Shown piece by piece: positions 1-8,211 of a DNA stretch of 64,000 bases. The position numbers and the translations under genes were made by a program. This stretch comes from Nitrosomonas sp. (GTDB taxonomy: Bacteria > Pseudomonadota > Gammaproteobacteria > Burkholderiales > Nitrosomonadaceae), in NCBI GenBank assembly GCA_021582655.1, contig CP091135.1, forward strand, positions 818,357 to 882,356, given 5' to 3'. Positions within the stretch are counted from its first letter, which is position 1. The number at the start of each line of letters is the position of its first letter. A model generated the notes under the pieces. The model was not told the DNA's origin, ran no database searches, and was given only the letters and a program-made list of their open reading frames with translations.

Positions 1-682
1 ACCAATACGGACATACCATCACTACGCTGTTATGACCAAGCGATGCCGACATCTGGAACCACGGCGATCATTGCGCGATTCCGTTCAGCCAGAAACCAAA
101 GCTTATAAAGACGGCGAGATGATTGTCGATAACCCTGCAATCAAAGGCACGGACCCAAGTAAATCGTTCGATATCTTGATCGGCATTAGCGGTCTGGCGG
201 CACGTTTGCTGCACATTTCTTCGTCGCCACAGTACAGGAAAACCGGCAAGCTTATCCAAGCCGAGTACTATCGCCGCCGTGTTGGATGCCGCCATCGCTT
301 GATGGTACTTCACTTAAAATGATCAATCTGATGACGCAACGCTCGATAAGGTAGTCGCTATGCTGCCTTGCGATCCCGGTTGTCATGGTGTCAATTTCGG
401 CACGAAACAAGGCAGTGGTTATTACGCTTATGTAGCCAGTAAGTTCTCCGGATGGCTCATCATCGTCGATGCGGGTCTGAGCCATCCGGCCAATTCGAGT
501 ACTGCCGGGCGGATTTTATTGATTGCCGATAAATCCGCACCAACCGACGACGGTGTCACCGGACTGCCGGCATGGGAGGACAGGGGATTGATGCGATCCT
601 AATATCTACAACGGATGGGTAACATATGCCCGATGCCTGGAAAGCAACTCTGACTGCCAATCAGCTGAATCCGGTTCCATAA
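1..682 (+). pseudogene. Decayed beta-propeller-like surface protein gene, 3' part
   Basis: No open frame spans this stretch, but protein-like segments lie in all three forward frames. Around 315-570 one frame reads DDATLDKVVAMLPCDPGCHG, then YYAYVASKFS and ILLIADKSAPTDDGVTG. The reading then has to move frame near 569 (GMGGQGIDAI), near 598 (PNIYNGWVTYA) and near 632 (DAWKATLTANQLNPVP), which ends at a TAA at 680-682. This shows at least three frame changes near the 3' end, and more upstream. The pattern of short strands ending in a VASKFS.LIIVD repeat resembles YncE-like/copper-associated beta-propeller proteins; that family call is by impression only. The 5' part lies outside the window. 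Decay is seen directly; the identity is uncertain. Confidence 0.6.
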
Positions 683-721
683 TGGCGAAATTTCAAAATG
701 GCAAAAGCCGCAACAGCCGCA

Positions 722-1975
722 TCACCCCGGGCGCAGCGACGTATGCAACGATAAGCGGTAAGCACTCAGCGCCGGGATCAAACTGAATACCGCAGTGGCC
801 GATACGATCAAGCCCAGTAGTCTCCAAGTTTGTCCGGTAATGACATAGTCGCCGATAAAAATCCCGAAATGCGCCGCCAGATAGCTCTGCGAGAACATCG
901 CCGCAATCGATAATGCCACTACGGCGACAATTATCCCCACAACGGTAATCGCGAAAGCTTCCAATTGAATCAGCAAAAAAACAAACCGCGGACTTGCGCC
1001 GATCGCGCGCATCACGGCGATTTCTTGCCGCCTTTCCCGGATCGAAGAGAGCAGCATGGTGCTCAGTCCCAACAACGACGAAAACAAAACCAGTGCGGAA
1101 ATGACTTGAAAGGTATGTTCCATGTTGCGCATCATTTGCCACAGTTCGGCCAGCGCTACGCCCGGCATAATCGCCAGCAGCGGTTCTCCGGCATCATGAT
1201 TCACCTGCCGCTGCACCTGAAAAGCAGTCAATTTGGATTGCAGACCGAGCATCACTGCGGTGATATTTCTTGGTGTGAGATCAGGCGATTCGATATCCTG
1301 AGCGACTGCCCTCTTACCCGACAACCCGGTTCCTTCCCGCCAGTTCAGATGAATCGCTTCCATGCCTTGCAAGCTGACATACACCGCCTGATCTACCGGC
1401 GTTCCGGTCGGACGTAAAATGCCGCTGACCCGGAAAGGCCGATCATCGTGCATGCTGAAGCTGGTTTGTCCCAATCCGTGCGCCAGCACAATCCGATCGC
1501 GCAAACCGTAGTTCAATTTTTTGGCGACATCGGCACCCAGCACAACCTCGAAAATTTCCGCAAACGCTTTACCTTCGGCAAACCCAAGTCCAGCATTATC
1601 GCCAGCCCGAAACCGGGTAAAGAAATCTTCCGTGGTACCCACCACGCGGTAGCCGCGATGCGAATCACCCAGCGACACCGGAATGGCCCAAGCCACCTTG
1701 GTGTCGCCAGCCAGTTTACGATAACTTTGCCATGAGATATTGTTAGTGGGATGGCCGATATGAAAAACAGTGTACAACAACAGATTGGTTTGACCGGTAC
1801 GGGCACCGACGATCAGATCCACGCCGGATACTGTTTTGCTGAAGCTTTGTTTGGCTTGATGGCGGATATGCTCTACACCGAGCAACACAAAAACACTGAT
1901 CGCGACCGATACCAACGCCAACACCGCCGTGCATTTGCGATGGCATAGGCTACGCCATGCCACGTCAATAAACAC
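722..1975 (-). CDS. ABC transporter permease, FtsX/MacB type (Zrg-like zinc system)
   Basis: A 417-residue inner-membrane permease. It has one N-terminal membrane segment (about residues 13-33), a periplasmic domain of MacB_PCD type, and three C-terminal helices (about 290-410) forming an FtsX domain, with the conserved RERRQEIAVMRAIGASP loop between the first and second. It overlaps the end of the upstream ATPase gene by 11 bases, so the two are translated together. FtsX-type permeases usually work in envelope lipoprotein or metallophore-linked processes rather than simple solute import. With a DUF3299 lipoprotein and a Zur gene beside it, the pair resembles zrgB/zrgC of the Vibrio ZrgABCDE zinc system. 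That role is inferred from context. Confidence 0.85.
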   Translation of the reverse strand: MFIDVAWRSLCHRKCTAVLALVSVAISVFVLLGVEHIRHQAKQSFSKTVSGVDLIVGARTGQTNLLLYTVFHIGHPTNNISWQSYRKLAGDTKVAWAIPVSLGDSHRGYRVVGTTEDFFTRFRAGDNAGLGFAEGKAFAEIFEVVLGADVAKKLNYGLRDRIVLAHGLGQTSFSMHDDRPFRVSGILRPTGTPVDQAVYVSLQGMEAIHLNWREGTGLSGKRAVAQDIESPDLTPRNITAVMLGLQSKLTAFQVQRQVNHDAGEPLLAIMPGVALAELWQMMRNMEHTFQVISALVLFSSLLGLSTMLLSSIRERRQEIAVMRAIGASPRFVFLLIQLEAFAITVVGIIVAVVALSIAAMFSQSYLAAHFGIFIGDYVITGQTWRLLGLIVSATAVFSLIPALSAYRLSLHTSLRPG

Positions 1976-2735
1976 GCTGTGCGCCTCCGCAGCGATTGAT
2001 CGCCGACAAACTGATAACCTGCTGAAAGCACTGCGATAACGCGATATCGTGGCTGGCTACAATCAACGTAATGCCTTGCGCCCGACTAATCGTCATCAAC
2101 AATGCCATGAATGCGTCCCGCGTATCGCTGTCCAGCGCCGAAGTCGGCTCATCCGCGATTAAAATTTCCGGCGCATTGATCAGCGCGCGAACAATAGCGA
2201 CGCGCTGTTGCTGCCCCACGCTCAAATCGGAAGCCGGCTTTCTTATCAACGTTCGATCCAACTCAAGCGCAGCAAACAACGCCAGTGCCCTGGATTCAAC
2301 CGCCCCGATGTTTTGAACGCCGAAATACGCTGCCAAACGGATGTTATCCAGCACACTTAAATACTGAATCAGATTGAATTGCTGGAACACAATACCCATA
2401 TGCTTTGCCCGGAATGCATCCCGTCGACGCGCGGAAAGTGTCGCTAAATCCTGACCCAGAATTTCCACGGTGCCGGCGGTAGCCGTCAGAATACCCGCCA
2501 GCAGATTGAGCAGCGTCGACTTTCCCGAACCCGACGCCCCGTTGACAAACACACCGCCACCCCGGGGAATGCGCCAATCGGGCATATCGAGCACAGCAGC
2601 GGCAGCTTTTCCCGGATATGAAAAACGCAGCCCGCTGATTTTTACCGCGTCGGATGACGTGGCAATCGTCTCAGCGCCCGCGCACCCTTGAGAAATTTCA
2701 ACCAACCGTCCCTCCCCGTATGGCTCTCCCTTCAT
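1965..2735 (-). CDS. ABC transporter ATP-binding protein (LolD/MacB-like)
   Basis: ATPase partner of the adjacent FtsX-type permease. Walker A is GASGSGKST (residues 66-74 from this start), the signature is LSVGQQQR, Walker B is ILIADEP followed by TSALD, and the H-loop is VASHD. These features place it in the MacB/LolD ATPase group. The start is uncertain: the longest frame begins at 2765 but would run over the divergent lipoprotein start at 2759, so the ATG at 2735 is used here; the first conserved residues (KISGLRFSYPG) begin only at about residue 32, so a still later start is possible. Only about 23 bases separate the two divergent starts, leaving little room for two promoters, which also argues for a later start. 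Confidence 0.88.
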   Translation of the reverse strand: MKGEPYGEGRLVEISQGCAGAETIATSSDAVKISGLRFSYPGKAAAAVLDMPDWRIPRGGGVFVNGASGSGKSTLLNLLAGILTATAGTVEILGQDLATLSARRRDAFRAKHMGIVFQQFNLIQYLSVLDNIRLAAYFGVQNIGAVESRALALFAALELDRTLIRKPASDLSVGQQQRVAIVRALINAPEILIADEPTSALDSDTRDAFMALLMTISRAQGITLIVASHDIALSQCFQQVISLSAINRCGGAQRVY

Positions 2736-2758
2736 TTCCGAATGGTATACTGCATCGC

Positions 2759-3418
2759 ATGACAACCGCCTTTATTGCTCACCGGCCGCCACACTCGATC
2801 CGCAGCGGCATTGCTCGCGTTGCCCTGGTATGGATGCTGCTAACCGGTTGCTCGCAAAACCCGCCCGATGGGAATTCGCCGTCCGACGCCGATGCGAAAC
2901 CGCCCCGATCACAACCTCAGGCGATCACCTATCGCACCATCGAATGGGTCGATCTGATGCCTCAAGACGATTTGGAAGCCTTATTGAATCCGCCGGAATA
3001 TCTGGATCAGATCGAAGACGGCTCAGACCAGGACCAACTGCCTGGCCAGTTTCAATTGCCCGCGCCGTTGACCGGAGACGATCGCTATCAACAGGCATTG
3101 CAATCAACCCGCATTATGCCGGAATTCGATCAACAAGAAATCAGAATCCCCGGTTTCATCGTGCCGCTTGAATTCAGCAAAGACCAATATGTGACACGCT
3201 TTTTTCTAGTGCCGTATTTCGGTGCCTGTATCCATGTTCCACCGCCGCCACCGAATCAAATCATCTACGGCATCTACAACCGCGGCATCAAAATCCATCA
3301 TCTGCACGAAGCTTTCTGGCTGACAGGCACACTCACTACAACATTGATGCAAAACAACATCGCCACTTCGACGTATACGCTCCATGTTGTGGAAATCACG
3401 CCGTACGAGGATGAATGA
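2759..3418 (+). CDS. DUF3299 domain lipoprotein (ZrgE-like)
   Basis: A 219-residue predicted lipoprotein. From the ATG at 2759 the N-terminus carries an Arg, a hydrophobic stretch and the lipobox LLTGC, which decides this start over the longer frame from 2654. The body has the DUF3299 hallmarks: an IRIPGFIVPLE segment and the motif PYFGACIHVPPPPPNQ near residues 155-170, whose Cys and His could bind metal. DUF3299 proteins commonly sit beside FtsX-type ABC genes and zinc-responsive regulators, as in Vibrio zrgE. Divergent from the ABC pair and convergent with zur. Its molecular function is unknown; a zinc-handling role at the membrane is inferred. Confidence 0.85.
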   Translation: MTTAFIAHRPPHSIRSGIARVALVWMLLTGCSQNPPDGNSPSDADAKPPRSQPQAITYRTIEWVDLMPQDDLEALLNPPEYLDQIEDGSDQDQLPGQFQLPAPLTGDDRYQQALQSTRIMPEFDQQEIRIPGFIVPLEFSKDQYVTRFFLVPYFGACIHVPPPPPNQIIYGIYNRGIKIHHLHEAFWLTGTLTTTLMQNNIATSTYTLHVVEITPYEDE

Positions 3419-3432
3419 GTAAATCCGATGCC

Positions 3433-3490
3433 AAGAAAACGCTGACTAGCGACTGCACAAGCGAGTCACTCCGCTGCGAGGTAACGTCCC
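3433..3490 (+). repeat. Partial copy of dispersed GCTGATTA repeat element
   Basis: This stretch between the DUF3299 gene and zur matches the first part of the full element at 3998-4128: AAGAAAACGCTGA, then GCGACTGCACAAGCGAGTC, then CGCTGCGAGGTAACG. The right half of the element is not recognisable. It is probably a decayed or truncated copy. Confidence 0.6.
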
Positions 3491-3502
3491 CCTTCATCCC
3501 TC

Positions 3503-3967
3503 TTATCCCGGTGCGATTTGGCAATGCGCACATACGCCATGTAATTCCAGTTGCTGACGTGCCAGTGTAAAACCGGTGCTTTGTATACTGCGCTCCAATT
3601 CTTCGATGATGCGATTTTTAATACCGACCTCCTTGACGCTACCGCAACGGTCGCATATCAGAAACTGCGGCGTTTCATGTTGATGATTACAGGCAATATG
3701 CGCACACGACATGTACTGCCCGGAAGTTTCCAGCTTGTGTGCCAATTTTTCCTGAACCAAAAAATCAAGCATGCGATAAACCGACATCACCGGCAGCGAT
3801 TCCCGAAACTGCATCTGATATCGATCGACGACTTCGTACGCCGACAGCGGCTTGGCGGATGCCAACAAAACCGTCAGCACATTTTTGCGCTTTTGTGTCA
3901 GCTTTGCCCCCGCAGATGCGCAAACTTCCTGAGATTTCTTGATGAGTTGTTCGATATCGACCGGCAT
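3503..3967 (-). CDS. zur: Fur-family zinc uptake regulator Zur
   Basis: A 154-residue Fur-family repressor. It has an N-terminal winged-helix DNA-binding domain (about 1-82, with LTQKRKNVLTVLL and MSVYRMLDFL) and a C-terminal metal-binding dimer domain. Candidate ligands are C88, H90, C93, H95 and H97, followed by the structural pairs C105-x2-C108 and C146-x2-C149, an arrangement typical of Zur rather than Fur. Zur with bound zinc represses zinc-uptake genes. Here it lies between a Zrg-like ABC/DUF3299 set and a TonB receptor, which supports the call. An AT-rich palindrome at 4303-4320, upstream of the receptor, is its likely operator. Minus strand, convergent with the DUF3299 gene. Confidence 0.87.
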   Translation of the reverse strand: MPVDIEQLIKKSQEVCASAGAKLTQKRKNVLTVLLASAKPLSAYEVVDRYQMQFRESLPVMSVYRMLDFLVQEKLAHKLETSGQYMSCAHIACNHQHETPQFLICDRCGSVKEVGIKNRIIEELERSIQSTGFTLARQQLELHGVCAHCQIAPG

Positions 3968-3997
3968 TTTTCTCGCTATCCATCCCGCTAAGAAAAC

Positions 3998-4128
3998 GCT
4001 GATTAATTGACTGCACGAGCGAATCGCTTCGCTGCGAAGGTAGCGCGCTTCCTCACCAGCCTTCTTGATGGGTTCCGCCGCTGTGTTCCATACGTCTCGC
4101 GCTTCATCTGGTTCGCCAAATAATCAGC
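3998..4128 (+). repeat. MITE-like element with terminal inverted repeats, full copy
   Basis: A 131-base noncoding element bounded by GCTGATTAATTG on the left and CAAATAATCAGC on the right, which are imperfect inverted repeats of each other. Inside, the left part reads ACTGCACGAGCGAATCGCTT with CGCTGCGAAGGTAGCGC, and the right part GCGCTTCATCTGGTTCG. A second full copy in opposite orientation lies at 38538-38674, and partial copies at 3433 and 37007. It has no coding capacity and is probably mobilised in trans, if at all. It sits between zur and the receptor gene. Confidence 0.75.
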
Positions 4129-4302
4129 ATCCCCCTAATAAATAAATAATAATTCTTGCAAAATCCTAGACCTGATTCAAGCATATCACGCACATCCGCA
4201 TTTGTATGCGCTCGCCAGCAGGCCTATCGACGCTTCCATTTATCGCCGAAACGCCTCACCGGTGGATTGTACATGAAATAATCCACACTGGATTTAACAA
4301 TA

Positions 4303-4320
4303 GATATGATATAACATATC
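4303..4320 (+). promoter_or_regulatory. Putative Zur operator
   Basis: GATATGATATAACATATC is an 18-base near-palindrome: eight of nine base pairs match across the dyad. Its right half, ATAACATATC, resembles the ATAACATTTC half of the proteobacterial Zur box. It lies about 140 bases upstream of the TonB receptor start and downstream (on the plus strand) of the divergent zur gene, in an AT-rich stretch. Zur binding is inferred; the symmetry is seen directly. Confidence 0.6.
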
Positions 4321-4459
4321 AAAAAACGATCGGCCGATTGACAATTTTCACTCACAGCAACACCAAATCACCGGCAACTCATTCATAGCCTAAATGCTCC
4401 GGTACCCCGGAAGACCAACGCAGCATTCGAATGTCAGCTTGGAAATTGTGAGGTGAGCG

Positions 4460-6772
4460 ATGCAAATCGGAAACAATCCCTTATTCACTCTTGGGCCTTA
4501 TTCAGCGAAACACACCGTGCACCGTTCCTTACAACAATTTGCAACACAATTCGCCTTAATAATCGCGGTGAGCGCATGCAATCCGTTAGCCGCAGCGAAT
4601 CACTCGCCAAACAGTACCGGTCACGCCAACGAACAGCCGGGCGCGGCGGCAAATCCATCAATGATTCAACTGAAACCCGTTGAAATCATCGGCACCGTTC
4701 CGGACCGCGAAACCGCACCGAACACCAGCGTATTGAAAGGCCGCGCATTACGCTTACAGCAGCATGATACGCTCGGGCAAACCTTGCACGAAGAACTTGG
4801 CGTCAGCAACGCATCTTTTGGTCCGGGCGTCGGCATACCGGTGATACGCGGACTCACCGGCTCACGGGTGCGTATTCTGCAAAGCGGCATCGGCACTCAC
4901 GACGCCACCACGCTGAGTCCGGATCACGCCGTGGCGCTGGATCCGCTATTCGCGGAATCGATCCGGATCATGCGCGGCCCGGAAGTGGTGCGATATGGCG
5001 GCAACGCTATCGGCGGCGTTGTCGATGTCGACGACGGCCGCATTCCCGGTCAAAGAGCCAAGCAGCCTGTCGGCGGTTCGGCCGAAAGCCGCTACGACAG
5101 CAACGGCGACGGCACCCATTCCGCATTCAAGCTAAACATGGGTAAGGACCGATTGGCGTTCAATCTCGGCGGCTTTTTCCGCCAACGCAACGATACCCGC
5201 ATTCCCGGCAATGCGATCGATGCAGCGTTCCTGCAGCAACAATTCGGTTTGACGGAAACCCAGAACGTCACGGGCAAGATCCCCAATACCGACAGCCGAG
5301 GCATCGGCGGATATACCGGTATTTCATGGATCGGCAACAACTTTATGGCGGGTATGTCGGTCAGTCATACCGACAATCGTTACGGCATTCCGAAAGGCAA
5401 TCATGGTCTCGACCCCAATCATTTGGGCGGCTTGGAAACAATTCTGCCGAAACTGAACGACTTGACCGGATTTGAAGACATTTTCGGTCCGCAAGCACTA
5501 TTTCCCAATGTCCGCTTCAATATGCAGCAAACACGCTATGACTTCAAATCCGAGTGGTACGAGCCGGTACGCGGCGTGGAAAGTGTCAGTTTCCGTTACG
5601 GCTTGGTGGACTACGGCCACACCGAATTGGAAGGCGGCTCGCCTTTTACCCGTTTTAAAAACGATGTCGGCGAAGGCCGTGTCGAGGCACGCCACACTGC
5701 GTTGCCGAATTTGACCGGCACCGTCGGCGTTCAGTGGATCGATCGGAATTTTTCCGCACTCGGTATCGAAACATTTGTACCACCGACCAAACAATTTACC
5801 GTAGGTATTTATACTACGCAGGAATACACCTGGAACAACTGGATCTTGCGCGGCGGCATCCGCTTCGAGCATGCTCATGTCGATCCCAGCGCAAACACGC
5901 TCAAACTGCGCGGTAGCGCACTGCCGCCAGTACCGTTGCCTAATTCACTCGATTTTCAAGCGCTATCCGCCTCCACCGCGTTGCAATGGAATCCGCACCA
6001 GGATACCTCGTTGACACTTACGCTCAATCGCGGCAAGCGCCCGCCGGATATTCAGGAATTGCTGGCACTCGGACCGCATCTGTCCACACGCAGCTTTGAA
6101 ATCGGCAACGTGCGATTGGCCAACGAAACCGTGAACATGGTCGATCTCGGCCTGGACTGGAAAGCGAAACGTATCAGCTCACGTATCAACGGTTATTACA
6201 ATCGCACCGACGATTTTATCTATTTACGCAATACCGGGCTGGTATACGAAGTGGACAACGAAGTCATTCGCCAGCGTTGCGTCAGCGACGCGGAATGCGT
6301 GTCGGTGTTCGCTTATGATCAGCGTGACGCCGAGTTCGTCGGTTTCGAAGCCAGGACCGATGCGACCCTTTATCTATCGCCCAAAGGCAACAATATCGTG
6401 CTGACCGTGTTTTCCGATTACGTGCGTGGCCGTTTCACCAACGGCAATCGCGACGACGTGCCTCGCATGCCGCCGCTGCGCTACGGCGCCGAATTGGGAT
6501 TCGGCAATTCCGTCTGGAATACCGCGCTACGCTTTACTCGCGCGGAAGCGCAGCGCCACCCCGGACGCAACGAAACCGCCACGGACAGCTACCATCTATT
6601 AACCGCATCGGCAGATTACCAAATCAAAGCGGGAAAATGGGGGGACATGTGGTTATTTGCCAAAGGATATAACCTGTTAAATGAAGAAATCCGCAACTCG
6701 GTTTCGTTTCTGAGAAATTTCGCGCCGGAGCCGGGACGTAGCGTCATTGTCGGCATGCGGGCCACATTCTAG
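4460..6772 (+). CDS. TonB-dependent outer-membrane receptor, ZnuD-like
   Basis: A 770-residue outer-membrane receptor that probably imports zinc or a zinc complex with TonB energy. The start is an ATG eight bases after GAGGTGAGCG. After the signal region comes a TonB-box-like segment (about 70-80, LKPVEIIGT), a plug domain (about 85-195, with GVGIPVIRGLTGSRVRIL and MRGPEVVRYGGNAIGGVV), then a beta-barrel ending in the aromatic C-terminus MRATF. It is the first gene after the putative Zur operator and is followed at 11 bases by two All3515-like secreted proteins. A copper or siderophore substrate cannot be excluded; zinc is inferred from the neighbours. Confidence 0.85.
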   Translation: MQIGNNPLFTLGPYSAKHTVHRSLQQFATQFALIIAVSACNPLAAANHSPNSTGHANEQPGAAANPSMIQLKPVEIIGTVPDRETAPNTSVLKGRALRLQQHDTLGQTLHEELGVSNASFGPGVGIPVIRGLTGSRVRILQSGIGTHDATTLSPDHAVALDPLFAESIRIMRGPEVVRYGGNAIGGVVDVDDGRIPGQRAKQPVGGSAESRYDSNGDGTHSAFKLNMGKDRLAFNLGGFFRQRNDTRIPGNAIDAAFLQQQFGLTETQNVTGKIPNTDSRGIGGYTGISWIGNNFMAGMSVSHTDNRYGIPKGNHGLDPNHLGGLETILPKLNDLTGFEDIFGPQALFPNVRFNMQQTRYDFKSEWYEPVRGVESVSFRYGLVDYGHTELEGGSPFTRFKNDVGEGRVEARHTALPNLTGTVGVQWIDRNFSALGIETFVPPTKQFTVGIYTTQEYTWNNWILRGGIRFEHAHVDPSANTLKLRGSALPPVPLPNSLDFQALSASTALQWNPHQDTSLTLTLNRGKRPPDIQELLALGPHLSTRSFEIGNVRLANETVNMVDLGLDWKAKRISSRINGYYNRTDDFIYLRNTGLVYEVDNEVIRQRCVSDAECVSVFAYDQRDAEFVGFEARTDATLYLSPKGNNIVLTVFSDYVRGRFTNGNRDDVPRMPPLRYGAELGFGNSVWNTALRFTRAEAQRHPGRNETATDSYHLLTASADYQIKAGKWGDMWLFAKGYNLLNEEIRNSVSFLRNFAPEPGRSVIVGMRATF

Positions 6773-6783
6773 AAAATATCATC

Positions 6784-8169
6784 ATGACGATTACGCAACC
6801 AAACGATGCCCAGCCGCAACGATCACTGCGGTCGATTGCACTGCCCCTCTGCCTATTGCTGATCATGCTATCGACGCCCCCCCGGTTGGCTGATGCACAG
6901 CATTTGGATATCGAAATCTGGGGACAGGGCAATGCATTGTTTGTTGGATATTGCCGTATCAGCGGCGTCGTGGGGTGCGATCTGAGCGGATTGGCAGATG
7001 CGCTGCATTTACCGGCAACCACATTGCCGATCGAGGCCACCACCGGCAAATTGATCTTCCCCGCCGATCTTCAAGATTTGCCCGGCGGTCCGTTCAAGAC
7101 TAAAAACCCGGGGTTTCAGTCGGTTCAAAATGCACTGCTGCCCAACGAGCTGATCAGCTACCGCGCACTGGGCAAGATGAAATATTGGGATCCGGCTTTG
7201 TCTGCTTGGTACGACGCACCACCGGACGTACAAATCCGATTATTCGGCGGATTGGAAGCCAGCGCCGATGTACGCAACGATTTATCCGAATGCGCCGGAC
7301 AATTGATTTGCTTCAGCGACAGCAGTTTCGGCATTGACGGCAGTACAGTGTTTTCCGGCGACGGTATTCATGGCGGTGTGGAATTGGTCGCCGACATCAC
7401 CGGCGCCAACGGCATCTTGCATACCCATCTGAGTTTCTTTCTGGAAGATCGACAAGGCCGGATTGGAGGGCCCTCCGGTGCTTATTTGATTGAAATGCAA
7501 TTGCTTTCCAACGCGCGTTTCTTCCCTTCCGATTCATTTTTGATCGTACTGAACGCAGGTTTAGATGCACATCAATTCGCCGCAGCTCTGATCGCATTGA
7601 CCGGCGAATCGCCTGACATGGAACCACCGCCTCAGCCCGTAATTCCGGTTTCGATTCCCGGAGATGCAGATCTGGACGGCGATATCGATCGCATTGATGT
7701 AGCACTGATTTTACTCGCCGTACAAAACAACGAAACGCCAAATGCGACGAATGCCGCCTTTGATGTCGATAAAGACGGCGCCATCACCCGTGCCGATGCG
7801 GCTCTGGCGAAAACGCTATGCACGCTGAGACTCTGCAATATCCCGGTTGAAGCGCCGGCGACCGCACTGAACGTGGCGGCGATTTACGATCATCATACTG
7901 GCGTTTTAAACTTGAACGATATACAAGCCGACAGCCAGCATTACCGCGCGCAGTTGCAAACGCAAGCCGATGGCGCTTTAGCGCTGGTTGCGTGGCAATC
8001 GGACAAGCCGCGCTACGCAACACCGGCACAGTACGATGCCGCAACCGGAATTTTGCAAATCCCCTCGGTTTTCGTTAACGGAAAATATTACCGGGCAACC
8101 TTGCAAGAGACCGGCAACTTAAATTTCCAGGTGAAGCTGCTGGAAGAAATCAACAGCATCTTGGACTGA
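6784..8169 (+). CDS. Secreted All3515-like (Zur-regulated family) protein with dockerin domain
   Basis: A 461-residue exported protein with a signal peptide ending near AxA at residues 36-39. Residues about 40-285 resemble the cyanobacterial All3515 family, known as zinc-responsive: a GGPFKTKNPGF segment, a YWD/W motif and a GILHTHLSFFLED histidine motif followed by GAYLIEMQL. Residues about 293-350 contain two EF-hand-like loops, DADLDGDIDRID and DVDKDGAITRAD, spaced as in type I dockerins. The C-terminal ~100 residues hold a small domain (ILQIPSVFVNGKYYRATLQ) that recurs at the end of the next gene's product. Part of the putative Zur-controlled receptor operon. Binding partner and exact role are unknown. 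Confidence 0.75.
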   Translation: MTITQPNDAQPQRSLRSIALPLCLLLIMLSTPPRLADAQHLDIEIWGQGNALFVGYCRISGVVGCDLSGLADALHLPATTLPIEATTGKLIFPADLQDLPGGPFKTKNPGFQSVQNALLPNELISYRALGKMKYWDPALSAWYDAPPDVQIRLFGGLEASADVRNDLSECAGQLICFSDSSFGIDGSTVFSGDGIHGGVELVADITGANGILHTHLSFFLEDRQGRIGGPSGAYLIEMQLLSNARFFPSDSFLIVLNAGLDAHQFAAALIALTGESPDMEPPPQPVIPVSIPGDADLDGDIDRIDVALILLAVQNNETPNATNAAFDVDKDGAITRADAALAKTLCTLRLCNIPVEAPATALNVAAIYDHHTGVLNLNDIQADSQHYRAQLQTQADGALALVAWQSDKPRYATPAQYDAATGILQIPSVFVNGKYYRATLQETGNLNFQVKLLEEINSILD

Positions 8170-8211
8170 TTAATTTTTCTACACCACCTATAATACCTTC
8201 AGGAGTTAGCC

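Noticed and set aside
2736-2758. Weak AT-rich stretch (AATGGTATACTGCATC) between the divergent ATPase and DUF3299 genes as a second Zur box
   Set aside because: Only half of the expected symmetry is present and the gap between the two starts is 23 bases; I could not support it as an operator.
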